A DNA stretch of 64,000 bases from Hahella sp018986435 (GCF_050749805.1 NZ_CP192738.1:3782001-3846000), one strand, 5' to 3'. Shown: positions 19,301 through 25,068, counted from the first letter of the stretch. Notes: generated by a model not told the origin, from the sequence alone. A program made the numbers and translations.

Positions 19301-20249
19301 TCGTGGTTTGCAAAGACGTGTTAGTGGAAACGTAGACATACCCGGTGTTGTAGTTGTACAGATCTTTGGAGCCGCTGCCGCCGGATTTAACTTTGATAGT
19401 GTATGAGGTGCCGCTGATCGTGTAGCTTTTGGCGTTGGCGTAACCTGTCGGCATATTGCCCAGGGCCAGCGTACCGCTGAATGGCAATATCGAGGTGTAA
19501 TCCACCATCGCGATAGAGTCGAAACGCGGCCTGGTTTTGATGTCGCCTTTTTTGATTTCCAGGTCCCAATCGCCGCCCAGTCCTTCCGCGCCAGTGAGAT
19601 CGTTGGAGGCGGCAACGTCCACATGAGCGGCTGCGGACACCAGCTCCAGCAACGCCTCCCCTTTTTCACTCTGCGCCAGATTACAGCCATAAAACATGAC
19701 GTCCGCGCCATCCTTCATCGCCCGATCCATGGACGCCAGCGTGTTGATCTCCTGGCTTAGCGCCTCCTTGTTGACCACAGAGTCGCCGAGGTAAAGTGCC
19801 CCATCCTGAGCATGGGAAAAGATATGCAGGGCCTCAAGGTTGCGATAGCGAGACAGAATCGCCGTTAACTGCGCCAGACCACTTTCTCCCTCGCGCAATA
19901 CTTCAAACGCCACGCCCGCCGCCCGCTGTTCATAGATTCGATGCTTCTCAGGCACGGCGGCGTCGATAATCACCAGCTCTTTGGTCGCCGTGGCGTTGGC
20001 CAGCTCCAGTTCGTCAGCCGTTGAGCGTGGCGCGGGAGTGCGCTCCCATCCCGCCGACAACGCATTTCCGACAGGCAGCGCCGCAGCAGAACCCTGCGCC
20101 AGCAATCCGGCATAGGCCCCGCCAGAACTTCCCCGCCGTCCGCCCTGATAGGAATACCCACCGCCTGCGCCCAAGCCCGCATGTGAAGCGCCGCTCAGTC
20201 CCAGGGAAACAAAGACAGAGGTTAATCCATTCAGCAGAAATCTATTCAT
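7383..20249 (-). CDS. Giant multi-domain surface protein: DUF4347, beta-strand and Ig/cadherin-like repeats, anchor segment, outer-membrane barrel
   Basis: A 4288-residue protein with a signal peptide (cleavage likely after SGASHA, residue 23). Order, in approximate residues: DUF4347 88-255 (HIFSHAQDGALYLGD, VMFYGCNLAQSEKGE, GLGGDWDLEI); Ser/Thr/Gly-rich beta domains 260-980; autotransporter-associated beta-strand repeats 980-1470; Ig-like repeats opening 'DAKISISGGSGTSGAYK' 1590-1940; further Ig-like pairs 1940-2740; a Big_5-type domain 2740-2850; five cadherin-like 'tandem-95' repeats with DEDTAVxIxVLDNDTD 2850-3330; a putative Ig domain and thrombospondin-type-3 calcium repeats DTDDDNDGMSD 3420-3490; HYR, Calx-beta and PKD-like parts 3500-3830; a choice-of-anchor-U-like domain 3870-4010; Gly/Ser linker plus hydrophobic segment WTLLLALLGLSILSRRY 4041-4062; a second signal-like stretch; and an OmpA/OmpW-like eight-strand barrel 4091-4288 ending in aromatic VWRFKGY. 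The probable role is adhesion or biofilm formation. A sulfotransferase gene lies just upstream. Confidence 0.9.
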   Translation of the reverse strand: MNRFLLNGLTSVFVSLGLSGASHAGLGAGGGYSYQGGRRGSSGGAYAGLLAQGSAAALPVGNALSAGWERTPAPRSTADELELANATATKELVIIDAAVPEKHRIYEQRAAGVAFEVLREGESGLAQLTAILSRYRNLEALHIFSHAQDGALYLGDSVVNKEALSQEINTLASMDRAMKDGADVMFYGCNLAQSEKGEALLELVSAAAHVDVAASNDLTGAEGLGGDWDLEIKKGDIKTRPRFDSIAMVDYTSILPFSGTLALGNMPTGYANAKSYTISGTSYTIKVKSGGSGSKDLYNYNTGYVYVSTNTSLQTTTSVYFTGGETFSLSSIYIYQGFGAPTKTIRITSSKGGTQDSSGPVSASSGTTISFSGAQWTDITSFTIQYADSTTMHWVKLDNIALTNLQSGKDSDGTLTASAVVTEPVGLSSTVDTAGEAVNLFDFTLTDGGGGDGLPMTVSQVVLNVTGTSSDTERGNIIWRLNGNDASFVAGSYNGASDTVTFSSLSISVADNSSETYTVSGYYGTPTGLTEDHTIILSVDGDSDLVVGASGTQMASGQSAVTNGSGTTLDITASKLTFSTQPAGSTSGSALTTQPVVAATDIFSNVDVDYASDISLSESSSGVLSGTTTQTPVSGVATFTNVAYTATADQENFALTAAASGLSDGTSSTVTSDVVATQLIFSTQPAPTSIDSGSSTSFTTVPVVQAVDGSSTLDVGYSTDIVLSVTDPNDGVLDGTVNSMSGTGDGDGSGTTVTLTPSSGSATYTNLALQYTNGGATDTIALKATSGGLSSANSSSITSTTNNAPVISNLNGDSVSWAGVGATVNLDSGGDASGSDTELDALNGGNGDYSGGTLTVQRVGGAVTSDLFGFDTSSGAAFSVNGSDLQSSGQTFASFTNANGVLSITFNSSSTAATTALVSDVMSRVTYRNDTPGGDASVRFTLSDGSKSTTADATVQSDSIYITNTTDTASIDQTDGVSFSEAIAIANADGTGTQTLILASTMAGQTISATSASSLAESLTLDLDSATGATISGGTLTLGGGVTLTMNNGSGDTGSIGTIFAGTGSLSKTGAGTLTLTGTQTYSGTTTISAGALSIASDSNVGSGQLVLNGGTLTVTGSTTINNAINVAADSTFSVSNSVTASGLLSGSNALTKTGASTLTLSNTGNSASFSGAITVSAGTLAVSSDGNLSSGAITLDSGTLNLTGATFTVDNAISLGAGGGTVGAVSGAKVLSGVISGSGSFAKTGGPALTLSATNTFSGGATVSGTNGLSVTDSSNLGSGSVTLNSSSLLTVTGSGVTISNNLVMGGDATLSNANDITWSGVISGSSSLTKSGAGTLTLSGAQTQTGGLNVTAGSVSIAGDSNLGSDTLTLDGGSLIVTGSGVTIDNALSLGASNGTISHANALTWSGVISGSGGLTKTGAGTLTLSATNTNTGSIALSAGTMDVSGAVGGAVSVASGTTLQGEGSISGLVTVNSGGTLQIGSSPGDLTLGNGLTVNSGGTLVTRINGTSAGSSYDQYNVTGTVTLGGTLSVIGSYTGSGGDSFVIINNDASDAVSGIFNGLSEGDKSTTLNGLPLTVSYLGSSGNDTTLSIVAPTVTDAKISISGGSGTSGAYKIGDTVTATWDDTGSGDNNGDITGVTVNFSAFGGGSSVAASNSANSWTATYLITSGSIDGTNLNVSVTATDVDGLSKTTSDTTNATVDNVAPTVTSGNISLSGGSGTSGAYKTGDIVTAIWNNTSGGENNSDTISGVSVDFSAFGGSSVAASNISNTWTATYTILSGAIDATNQNVTVTATDNAGNTKATAGADNVTVDNVAPTLTDAKVSISGATGTSGAYKIGDIVTATWNDTAATGDNNSDTISTVTVNFTAFGGGASVSASNSSDTWTATYTLVAGAIDSSNLNISVTATDNAGNTAFVSDTSNATVDTQAPTVSSVTSSTANGSYKAGDGVSIQILFDQSVFVSGTPQLQLETGATDQNVNYASGSGGSTLNFAYTVQSGDTSTDLDYTGTGALGLNGGSIVDDAGNEATLTLATPGATNSLGANKALVIDTTAPTLSLITPVTTPTNDNTPNITFSTDEAGALSLGGSCGTSSSLNLGSTGNHSITLTQTDNSSALSDGTYSDCTVTVTDAVGNASTALAITAFTVDTTAPSGHSVSFDDGTINASEAASQSFTFASAEVGASYSYSISSSGGGTTVSGNGTIASASQQITSLDLSGLADGTLTLSVILTDTAGNAATAVTNTAALDTTTPSGHSVSFDDGTINATEAASQSFTFASAEVGATFSYSISSSGGGTNVTGSGSLTSATQQVTGVNVSGLSDGTLTLSVVVTDASGNAATAVTANATLDATAPTLAETTAVLTPTSDTTPNVGFSTTEAGTLAVGGSCGSAAEGAVPSGTQTITLTGTDNSSVLADGTYSDCTLTVTDAAGNASAALTLTSFTVDSTAPSGFSVAFNDTLINASEASASTFVFTSGETGSEYNYSVTSSGGGTAVTGSGTLSSASQSITLASLSGLSDGSLTLSVTLTDVSGNVSAAQTAAATLDSTAPTPSLSSTASDPTNAAFTVSISFGESVNGFVVSDIVAGNASLSSFTDNGGGSYSVTATPSADGTVTLDISASVAQDTAGNANTAATQFSIVYDGTAPTPVISSSASNPTNAAFSATIAFGETVSGFAVSDIVAGNASLSGFTDNGSGNYSVTVTPTADGSVTLDIAASAAQDTAGNNSAAATQFSLSYDGSGPTLSSSTPANGAVDVEYNATLSLTFDEDVATGSGSATQISLYRSADDGLVEAIEVSSSQVVISGATVTVDPTDNFTPNQGYYVRIGAEALTDTLGNAYAGLTSGLSFTVGNHVPEATADTATTDEDVAVSIKVLNNDTDEDSQINPASVLVTAAPSHGVAKVSVASGVVVYEPEADYNGADSFSYTVEDVHGGVSAAALVSITVGAVNDAPIAVADVAATNTGAPVSIDVAANDTDIDDAVDATTLTIVATPSQGAAVVNAGKIDYTPVAGFSGSDSFSYTVKDGQGALSNVAIVIVNVNGSNVLPNAADDSATTDEDTAVDIAVLDNDTDSDGVLQASTVTLIANASHGAATVNATTGVIRYEPEENYHGADSFTYIVKDNGGSASNIATVAVTVNSVNDAPVAKNDAARILEVSAHAINVLANDMDVDGVLQPATVEIVAAPLHGVVNINVSTGAVSYTPSSTFSGTDQFQYRVKDDSDALSNTATVTLTTGSLNDAPLANNDSATTNEDTAVVIEVLDNDQDVDGVLDASAISIESAPGKGAVTDNGDGTLTYTPNANVFGSDSFEYSVKDDAGDSSNKATVTIAIAPVNDAPTISGTATASILEGQAYSFTPTLVDVDSGALTVTATNRPSWLSLNATTGALTGTPAVGSAGVYSGIVLSISDGQASASLAAFSITVIGDNDTDGVANDVDTDDDNDGMSDSFELLYGFNPFDSSDAAGDLDGDTISNYQEFVDNTNPNDANDYVDITPPVVVAPEDITIDAIALYTPVTLRKMLGLSSNASDADVEAMLAVLATDNVDGDDCCSVRAQGLLNNTVLLPPGRNLITYRGVDRKGNAATATQVVNIRPLVSVNKDQISVEGATVQFRVILNGQSPFYPLTIPYVIDSLSTASSSDHNLVDGSVTFTKSGNIGQTEASVSIALTADSITENDERLIIRLDDRTTNAEDLAGGYDPTNIYDINAGAKIRHVITIVERNVAPDVTLRLRQNGVDTIQVTPDGGPVTVVATVTDPNPGDTHTYNWSATDNALVDTDGNASNAQLVFSPASLASGRYKAQLTVADASNATDEAKLYFRVVAALPTLDPTVDTDGDGVNDAEEGVADGDDDGIPDYLDNITATNVLPEVASETSSYLVECDPGVRCRLGQFAILGSNGGARLEPEELQTLPDINTDDLFEPQGGVFDFEVHDLATLGQSVRVVLPQDEPLPEGGVYRKFQNNNWTTFVVDANNELHSALGNPGYCPPPGDDSWEVGLISGYYCLQLTIEDGGPNDADGLVNAAVEDPGVVAVDKRTPSDIDSEGGGSGGGAINWTLLLALLGLSILSRRYLQLRASVLAAFLMVSLGAPDVSQAADWEAMKGRLMDRGYLEFGAYHASGSQEAGEFKRGLESEDVTVSINNYDVSRYGYQFLAGYRYHPYMAAEIGFLDLGNVKVSMSASALTSEALKNAVEKHYPVSGSGWTLSNRFLWPVREQITLSAEVGLFLWEGDIQLSGADINPDLKGDTDPILGLGLNYRLHKNIDASIRLKRAFFDGQHVDLMGVGAVWRFKGY
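10240..11720 (-). repeat. Five tandem cadherin-like (tandem-95) coding repeats
   Basis: Within the giant gene, units of about 95 codons each carry an Asp-Ala-Pro/Asn-Asp opening, the DEDTAVDIAVLDNDTD calcium-type motif, SHGAATVNATTG and YNGADSFSYTVKDxxG. Five copies are visible, from NHVPEATADTATTDED to the unit ending VTIAIAPVNDAP. Such repeats form extended beta rods that usually need calcium. Confidence 0.75.
15840..17300 (-). repeat. Autotransporter-associated beta-strand repeats within the giant gene
   Basis: About eight repeating units of roughly 45-55 codons with the pattern GAGTLTLSGxxTxxGxxxVxxG followed by LGSGxxxLxGGxLxVTG, typical of the beta-helical passenger repeats of autotransporters. 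The units differ in length and DNA sequence, so they are old duplications. Confidence 0.75.
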
Positions 20250-20313
20250 AAGTCTGACTCGCTAGCGGACATCGCAGATGTCCGTGTTATCCATAAGTCT
20301 TCGCCTGACGCTG

Positions 20314-21135
20314 CTATTGCTTGGGCGCGATGCAACTCGCATTGGTCCCGGAGGTATCAAGCCAAAACGCCAGCTCACTGTATTTCTTGAAAAGATCGGG
20401 AGGCAAAATGCTGGGCCTGGGGCGAAACTCCACTTTCTTCTTCACCCGGTGCAGACCTTTTACGCCGATTGCGTGATCAAATTCATCGGCGTCGAATTCA
20501 ACGTGGTCGAAATCATGGGGAAATTCTCGCTGCTCAATGAACTGATACAGGAGAGATATGGTTTTCTGGGGGTATTGGGTCAACAGATCGTAATCGATCA
20601 ATAACAGCCGGTCGGACAACTCGCCATAGAACGCTTCTTTCAGCGCCGTTAACGCCATGCCGACCGAACCGCTTTCCGCGGCGAGCGCTTCACATCGCGT
20701 ATAAACGGTCTGTCGGCTCTGCGGATTAAACATGCGACTGTATTCAAACGGATTGGAGCGACACACCCTTTCAAAGCTGTCCATGACCCACGCAGGATTA
20801 CGCACACAGCAGATCACTTTGAAGTTATCGAACAGCTCCACCAATTGATGCAGACGGGCGGGCCACATGCGATTGGTGTCGAAAATCAACGCATAGTCCG
20901 CATTCGGCTGATAGTAGGCGTCAAAAATCCCCCTGCAGATCAGCCGGCGCCGGTTTTCGTCAAACAGCGTATAGAACTCCGACTCCGCGCCCATCTGCTC
21001 CAGACATCCACTCATCAGCGCGCAAATCGGGCTGCTGATAGCAGCGTAAAAACGGGGATTTTGTCTGAGAATAGCGGATAAAAGCGTAGACCCCGACCGG
21101 GGCAATCCTGCAATGAAGTGAACCTGGCTTTCCAT
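20314..21135 (-). CDS. Sulfotransferase family protein
   Basis: A 273-residue PAPS-dependent sulfotransferase. The 5'-phosphosulfate loop HFIAGLPRSGSTLLSAILRQ lies at residues 6-25 and the 3'-phosphate-binding motif VICCVRNPAWVMDSFERV near 128-145, both in the usual places; the downstream helix and LLLIDYDLLTQYPQ also fit. The family moves sulfate from PAPS to hydroxyls of proteins, glycans or small molecules. The ATG at 21135 gives MESQVHFIAGLPRSG, a normal start; an upstream TTG at 21198 would add 21 unconserved residues. It lies 64 bases upstream of the giant surface-protein gene on the same strand, so the two are probably co-transcribed and the surface protein or its glycan may be the substrate; that link is inference. 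Confidence 0.88.
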   Translation of the reverse strand: MESQVHFIAGLPRSGSTLLSAILRQNPRFYAAISSPICALMSGCLEQMGAESEFYTLFDENRRRLICRGIFDAYYQPNADYALIFDTNRMWPARLHQLVELFDNFKVICCVRNPAWVMDSFERVCRSNPFEYSRMFNPQSRQTVYTRCEALAAESGSVGMALTALKEAFYGELSDRLLLIDYDLLTQYPQKTISLLYQFIEQREFPHDFDHVEFDADEFDHAIGVKGLHRVKKKVEFRPRPSILPPDLFKKYSELAFWLDTSGTNASCIAPKQ

Positions 21136-21537
21136 GAAATAGATACTGTCTCCCAACCCTGGACCGAGATATGACCTCTCTCCGAAGAGGATTTCCAATC
21201 CATCTCGACCTGATTTTTATTGTGTTCAGAATATGATCAAGTATAGAGCACTCAGGTATTTCGCAAGCCGTGAGCAAAAAAGAAATAAAGTGGGTGAGAG
21301 TGTGAATGGGAGATAGGGGGCGATATCAACATGCATTTTGAAAACGTAGTAACCAGCGCTTGAACATGCCTGAGTCTGACTTTCTTGCTGCTTAAAAAAA
21401 CGTCAACTAATCTTCCCTTTACGCATTTCCTTAAATGCAGACCATTCCGGCTGTTTAGTACTCTCGATACCAACCTGTTGGCTGACGTCCTGTCGGCGCA
21501 GCAGGGCTGTACAAGGATCAAACAAGGAGACGCCTCG
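21136..21537. other. Divergent promoter region between the sulfotransferase and tail-collar operons
   Basis: Four hundred bases without a gene. Leftward promoters for the sulfotransferase and giant gene and rightward promoters for the three tail-collar genes must lie here. An AT-rich stretch at 21213-21245 is the most promoter-like part. The open frame that begins at 21385 merges with the first tail-collar gene but lacks conservation before the ATG at 21538. Confidence 0.4.
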
Positions 21538-22053
21538 ATGACTCCGTATATCGGACAAATAAGCATGATGGGATTTGGCTTTCCACCTGAAAGCTGGGCG
21601 CAGTGCAATGGCCAGATCCAACAAATCACCCAAAACCAGGCATTGTATTCTCTCATTGGCACTTTCTTTGGTGGAAACGGCACATCAACCTATGCGCTAC
21701 CAGATCTTCGTGGACGAACGCCAGTTCACCTCGGCGCGTCATATTCCTCCCAAGTAGGCGTCACCGGCGGATTAGAGCAAGTCACTATTACTGAGTCCAC
21801 CATGGGGGCTCATATCCACCCCGTTTACGCCTCATCGTCTCCTGCGGATAAAGGCGGCCCCAAAAACGACCGCATATTCGCTGAAACACCAGATATTTAC
21901 TGCTCTGCAGACAATCTGACCACAATGAACTCGCAAGCGATTGGCTCAAACGGCGGAAGCAGCGGCAGCGTAACGCCTCACGCTAACATGCAGCCGTCGC
22001 TGACGATTAATTTCTGTATCGCGTTATCCGGCGCATACCCTCAACGCAACTAG
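21538..22053 (+). CDS. Microcystin-dependent-like tail-collar protein, copy 1
   Basis: A 171-residue protein of the phage tail-collar/MdpB family. It starts MTPYIGQISMMGFGFPPESW, followed by the family signature CNGQIQQITQNQALYSLIGTFFGGNGTSTYALPDLRGRTPVH, a variable Gly/Ser-rich middle with His residues (MGAHIHPVYA), and a conserved end NFCIALSGAYPQRN. The frame opens upstream at 21385, but the Shine-Dalgarno AAGGAGA at 21524-21530 sets the ATG at 21538. The family derives from the receptor-binding collar of phage tail fibres and is found as chromosomal sets without phage genes; its bacterial role is unsettled. It is first of three tandem paralogs (21-base gap to the next), so they are one operon. 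Confidence 0.9.
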   Translation: MTPYIGQISMMGFGFPPESWAQCNGQIQQITQNQALYSLIGTFFGGNGTSTYALPDLRGRTPVHLGASYSSQVGVTGGLEQVTITESTMGAHIHPVYASSSPADKGGPKNDRIFAETPDIYCSADNLTTMNSQAIGSNGGSSGSVTPHANMQPSLTINFCIALSGAYPQRN

Positions 22054-22074
22054 TCACAGCAAAGGAGATGCATC

Positions 22075-22602
22075 ATGTCAGATTCTTTTCTTGGTGAAAT
22101 CAGAATGTTCGCAGGACCTTTTGTTCCGGTGCAGTGGAGCTTTTGTAACGGACAAGTCCTTACCATTGCTCAGCAGTCCGCTCTATACAGCCTGCTGGGA
22201 ACAGCCTACGGAGGAGACGGAACAGTAAGTTTTGCGCTACCGGACATGCGAGGGCGCGCGCCCATTCACACTGGAACCGGGTCGGGATTGACCCCTCGAC
22301 CATTGGGCAGCGTCACGGGTACGGAAACGGTGACGCTGACCATGGCGAATATCCCTTCTCATACGCACGCCCTGCAGGCGTCTAACAACGCAGTGACGAC
22401 GAATGTCAGTCCGTCGAACCAAGTGACAGGAGTCACAGACGTCAGTTTCTATACAACGACGACAGACCCGACAAGCATTACGACCTTATCGCCGCAAGCA
22501 ATCGGCAACAACAGCGGAGATGGAGCACACTCTAACATCATGCCCTATCTCGCACTGGCTTTTATAATTTCCATGAACGGAACATACCCGACCCGCAACT
22601 AA
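22075..22602 (+). CDS. Microcystin-dependent-like tail-collar protein, copy 2
   Basis: A 175-residue paralog of its neighbours: SDSFLGEIRMFAGPFVPVQWSF, CNGQVLTIAQQSALYSLLGTAYGGDGTVSFALPDMRGRAPIH, a Thr/Ser-rich variable loop with IPSHTHALQAS, and the end LAFIISMNGTYPTRN. The Cys-Asn-Gly-Gln motif and the LPDxRGR motif keep the same spacing as in copy 1. Shine-Dalgarno AAAGGAG lies eight bases before the ATG. The gap to copy 3 is only 18 bases. Divergence in the central loop, which would be the exposed ligand-binding face in the phage homologues, suggests each copy recognises something different. Confidence 0.9.
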   Translation: MSDSFLGEIRMFAGPFVPVQWSFCNGQVLTIAQQSALYSLLGTAYGGDGTVSFALPDMRGRAPIHTGTGSGLTPRPLGSVTGTETVTLTMANIPSHTHALQASNNAVTTNVSPSNQVTGVTDVSFYTTTTDPTSITTLSPQAIGNNSGDGAHSNIMPYLALAFIISMNGTYPTRN

Positions 22603-22620
22603 ATATAGGAGCAAGGAGCC

Positions 22621-23151
22621 ATGTCTGACCCGTTTTACGGCGAAATCCGCATGTTCACCTATCAATTCGCACCTGCAAACTGGGCGTACTGTAGCGGACA
22701 AATATATCCAATTAGCCAAAACCCTGGGTTATATGCCGTCATTGGCACTCTTTACGGAGGAAATGGCGCGACTAATTTCGGTCTTCCAAACTTGCAGGGA
22801 CGCGCCACTATCGCTTGGGGAACAGGGACTGGGCTGAGTGGATACCAACCTGGTCAAAGCGGCGGCAACTCTACGATCCAGCTGACATCCAGTCAAATTC
22901 CCTCTCATAATCATACGTTAAGCGCGGTGACCAGCGCAGGAACCACACCTGAGCCCGGAAACCAGTTATTTGCGTATCAGGGAGGTGACGTCCAGCCAGA
23001 CTACAAGCAGCCTCCTTTGGGTACGCTGGTTACCATGTCTAACCAGATGCTTGCAGTCACTGGCGCATCGGCAGGACATGAAAATAAACAGCCCTTTCTG
23101 TCCATACCATTTTGCATTGCGCTAGACGGAGTGTTTCCACAGCGCAACTAG
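22621..23151 (+). CDS. Microcystin-dependent-like tail-collar protein, copy 3
   Basis: A 176-residue paralog: SDPFYGEIRMFTYQFAPANW, then AYCSGQIYPISQNPGLYAVIGTLYGGNGATNFGLPNLQGRATI, then IPSHNHTLSA and a distinct loop containing QLFAYQGGDVQPDYKQ, ending IPFCIALDGVFPQRN. The CSGQ and LPNLQGR variants replace CNGQ and LPDxRGR of the other two. It is the last gene of the operon and is followed by a hairpin terminator at 23168-23188. No other phage structural gene is near, arguing against a prophage remnant. Confidence 0.9.
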   Translation: MSDPFYGEIRMFTYQFAPANWAYCSGQIYPISQNPGLYAVIGTLYGGNGATNFGLPNLQGRATIAWGTGTGLSGYQPGQSGGNSTIQLTSSQIPSHNHTLSAVTSAGTTPEPGNQLFAYQGGDVQPDYKQPPLGTLVTMSNQMLAVTGASAGHENKQPFLSIPFCIALDGVFPQRN

Positions 23152-23167
23152 TCAACATACGCCGCAA

Positions 23168-23188
23168 AAAGGGCGCTACGCGCCCTTT
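23168..23188 (+). terminator. Hairpin after the tail-collar operon
   Basis: Nine-base perfect stem AAAGGGCGC/GCGCCCTTT around a three-base loop, 16 bases after the stop codon. It lies between the convergent tail-collar operon and LysR gene and is symmetric, so it may serve both. The T-tract is only three bases. Confidence 0.65.
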
Positions 23189-23254
23189 CACTACTTAGTA
23201 AGGCGTCTTTACCCAAGTGTCTCTAACCTATTAATAACGAAGTAATTGTCATCA

Positions 23255-24160
23255 CTAAATTGTACCCTCCGATCCCCTGGCGAAATGCTCCCGCAACCAC
23301 TCATGCGCAGGGTCTCTGTGCGAGCGTTCGTGCCAGAACATGGACATTTCGAACCCCGGTATCTCCACAGGAGGTTCAACGACGCGGTATTTGTCGTTGT
23401 CGGCGACAAGTCGCGAGGGCAGCATCGCCACCAGGTCCGAGGTGGCGATGACTTCTCTCAGAAACAGGAAGTGAGGCACGGAGAGTACAACGCGACGCTC
23501 CAAGCCGGACTTCGCCAGCTGTTCGTCCGTAGCGCCATAAAATCCGCCTCCATCTTTGGAGACAATGACATGCTCCAGTCGGCAGAACTGATTGAGCGTC
23601 GGCTTGCGCTTGAGTTTTGGATGTCCTGCGCGCCCCACCAGCACGTAGCGCTCTTGAAACAGCGCCTGTTGATGTAATCCTCGCGGCGCGTCCTCCGTCG
23701 TGTGAAAGATCAGGTCAACCTCCCCTCTCTCCGCCTGTCGGGCGAGCATGGCCGGCACGATATCCAGCACCGCCAGCCTTGAATAAGGAGAGACCTCACG
23801 TAAACCGGGCAATGCCGGCTGTAAAACGGTTGACTCGCTGTAATCCGAAGCCGCGATGCGCCAAGTATGACTCGCAACAGAAGGGTCAAAGTCGCGAGTT
23901 GGCGCAACGGCCTCAGCCAAAGACGCCAACGCCAGACGCAGCGGCTCGCGCAGCTCTTCCGCTCTCGCCGTGGGACGCATCCCCCTCGGACCTGGCAATA
24001 GCAGCGGGTCGTCAAAGTATTCCCGTAATTTGGCGAGATGGATGCTGACGGAAGGCTGGGACAGATGCAGCCGCTCTGACGCTCGAGTCACATTGTGCTC
24101 CGTGAGCAGCACATCCAGCGTCAGCAGAAGGTTTAAATCCAATCTATGGAAATTAATCAC
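23255..24160 (-). CDS. LysR-family transcriptional regulator
   Basis: A 301-residue regulator. The winged-helix domain covers 1-65: DLNLLLTLDVLLTEHNVTRA, SERLHLSQPSVSIHLAKLRE, then YFDDPLLLPGPRGMRPT. The remaining part is the periplasmic-binding-protein-like effector domain (from about 90, WRIAASDYSESTVLQPALPG). Translation begins at a GTG with AGG seven bases upstream. It is divergent from a flavodoxin-fold quinone reductase gene, 94 bases apart, the classic LysR arrangement, so control of that gene (for instance by quinones or electrophiles) is likely but not shown by sequence. Confidence 0.93.
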   Translation of the reverse strand: MINFHRLDLNLLLTLDVLLTEHNVTRASERLHLSQPSVSIHLAKLREYFDDPLLLPGPRGMRPTARAEELREPLRLALASLAEAVAPTRDFDPSVASHTWRIAASDYSESTVLQPALPGLREVSPYSRLAVLDIVPAMLARQAERGEVDLIFHTTEDAPRGLHQQALFQERYVLVGRAGHPKLKRKPTLNQFCRLEHVIVSKDGGGFYGATDEQLAKSGLERRVVLSVPHFLFLREVIATSDLVAMLPSRLVADNDKYRVVEPPVEIPGFEMSMFWHERSHRDPAHEWLREHFARGSEGTI

Positions 24161-24254
24161 AACAATACCTGGAATTTCAGAAATTCATTTCAGCAATACC
24201 TTAGCACTCCTTATTCTGAGTGAACACAATCTTCACGCTACGTAAGGAGCTGTA
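24161..24254. promoter_or_regulatory. LysR/quinone-reductase divergent control region
   Basis: The 94 bases between the two divergent genes hold an interrupted palindrome CTGGAATTTCAG near 24169-24180 and a second dyad CACTC-N8-GAGTG near 24206-24223. Either could be the LysR binding box; a strict T-N11-A choice cannot be made by eye. The Shine-Dalgarno AAGGAG of the rightward gene is at 24243-24248. Confidence 0.4.
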
Positions 24255-25034
24255 ATGAAAGTTCTACTGGTTTACGCCCATCCAGAGCCAAAATCCTTGA
24301 ATGGTTCAATCAAAGACTTTGCTGTCCGCCGCCTCGAAAACGCGGGTCATGAGGTTCAGGTTTCTGATTTGTATGCAATGAACTGGAAAGCAGCGCTGGA
24401 TACTCAGGACAACACTGCGCGGAATCCGCAAGACCGCTTTAATCCGTCTATGGATTCCAAAAGCGCCTTCGAGAATGGCGCTCAGAGCAAAGACATCGAA
24501 GCGGAGCAACAGAAGCTGCTCTGGGCTGACGCCGTCATTCTGCAATTCCCGTTATGGTGGTTCTCCATGCCCGCCATCTTAAAAGGCTGGATCGACCGCG
24601 TGTACGCCTACGGTTTCGCCTATGGCGTGGGAGAGCATTCAGACTCCCACTGGGGCGACCGCTACGGAGAAGGAACCCTGGCGGGAAAACGCGCCATGTT
24701 GATCGTCACGGCAGGAGGCTGGGAATCCCATTACAGCCCGCGAGGCATTAACGGCCCCATCGACGACATTCTGTTCCCCATCCAGCACGGCGTCTTGTTT
24801 TATCCCGGCTTTGACGTGCTGCCGCCCTTCGTCGTCTATCGCACCAGCCGCACCGATGACGACACATTCTCCAACATCTGCGACCAACTCGGACAGCGAC
24901 TCGACACTCTTTGGAGCACTCCACCCATCCCCTATCGCCAACAAAACAAAGGCGCTTACCGGATTCCAGAGCTGACGCTGCAACCAGAAATCGCGCCGCA
25001 GGCGACGGGTTTTTCTGTGCATGTAGGTGAGTGA
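24255..25034 (+). CDS. NAD(P)H-dependent quinone reductase, flavodoxin-like fold
   Basis: A 259-residue enzyme of the NQO1/MdaB/KefF family. Seen: the FMN/FAD-binding start MKVLLVYAHPEPKSLNGSIK, VSDLYAMNWKAAL, the family motif ILQFPLWWFSMPAILKGWID followed by RVYAYGFAYG, then GKRAMLIVTAGGWESHYS and the late strand HGVLFYPGFDVLPPFVVY. Such enzymes make two-electron reductions of quinones and other electrophiles with NAD(P)H and protect against redox cycling. It is slightly longer than MdaB (about 195 residues) and matches the longer NQO-like group. It is divergent from, and probably controlled by, the adjacent LysR regulator. A hairpin follows the stop codon. Confidence 0.92.
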   Translation: MKVLLVYAHPEPKSLNGSIKDFAVRRLENAGHEVQVSDLYAMNWKAALDTQDNTARNPQDRFNPSMDSKSAFENGAQSKDIEAEQQKLLWADAVILQFPLWWFSMPAILKGWIDRVYAYGFAYGVGEHSDSHWGDRYGEGTLAGKRAMLIVTAGGWESHYSPRGINGPIDDILFPIQHGVLFYPGFDVLPPFVVYRTSRTDDDTFSNICDQLGQRLDTLWSTPPIPYRQQNKGAYRIPELTLQPEIAPQATGFSVHVGE

Positions 25035-25043
25035 TTTTATTAA

Positions 25044-25068
25044 GGGAGGAATGACTTTCTTTCCTCCC
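25044..25068 (+). terminator. Hairpin after the quinone reductase gene
   Basis: Perfect eight-base stem GGGAGGAA/TTCCTCCC with a nine-base loop, starting nine bases after the stop codon. No T-run follows, so termination efficiency is uncertain. Confidence 0.5.

Noticed and set aside
7383..20249. The tandem coding repeats as a possible CRISPR or satellite array
   Set aside because: The units are imperfect, in frame and protein-coding, with no constant spacer structure.
21538..23151. Tail-collar genes as a prophage
   Set aside because: No capsid, tail tube, integrase or lysis gene is nearby; such triplets occur alone in bacterial chromosomes.
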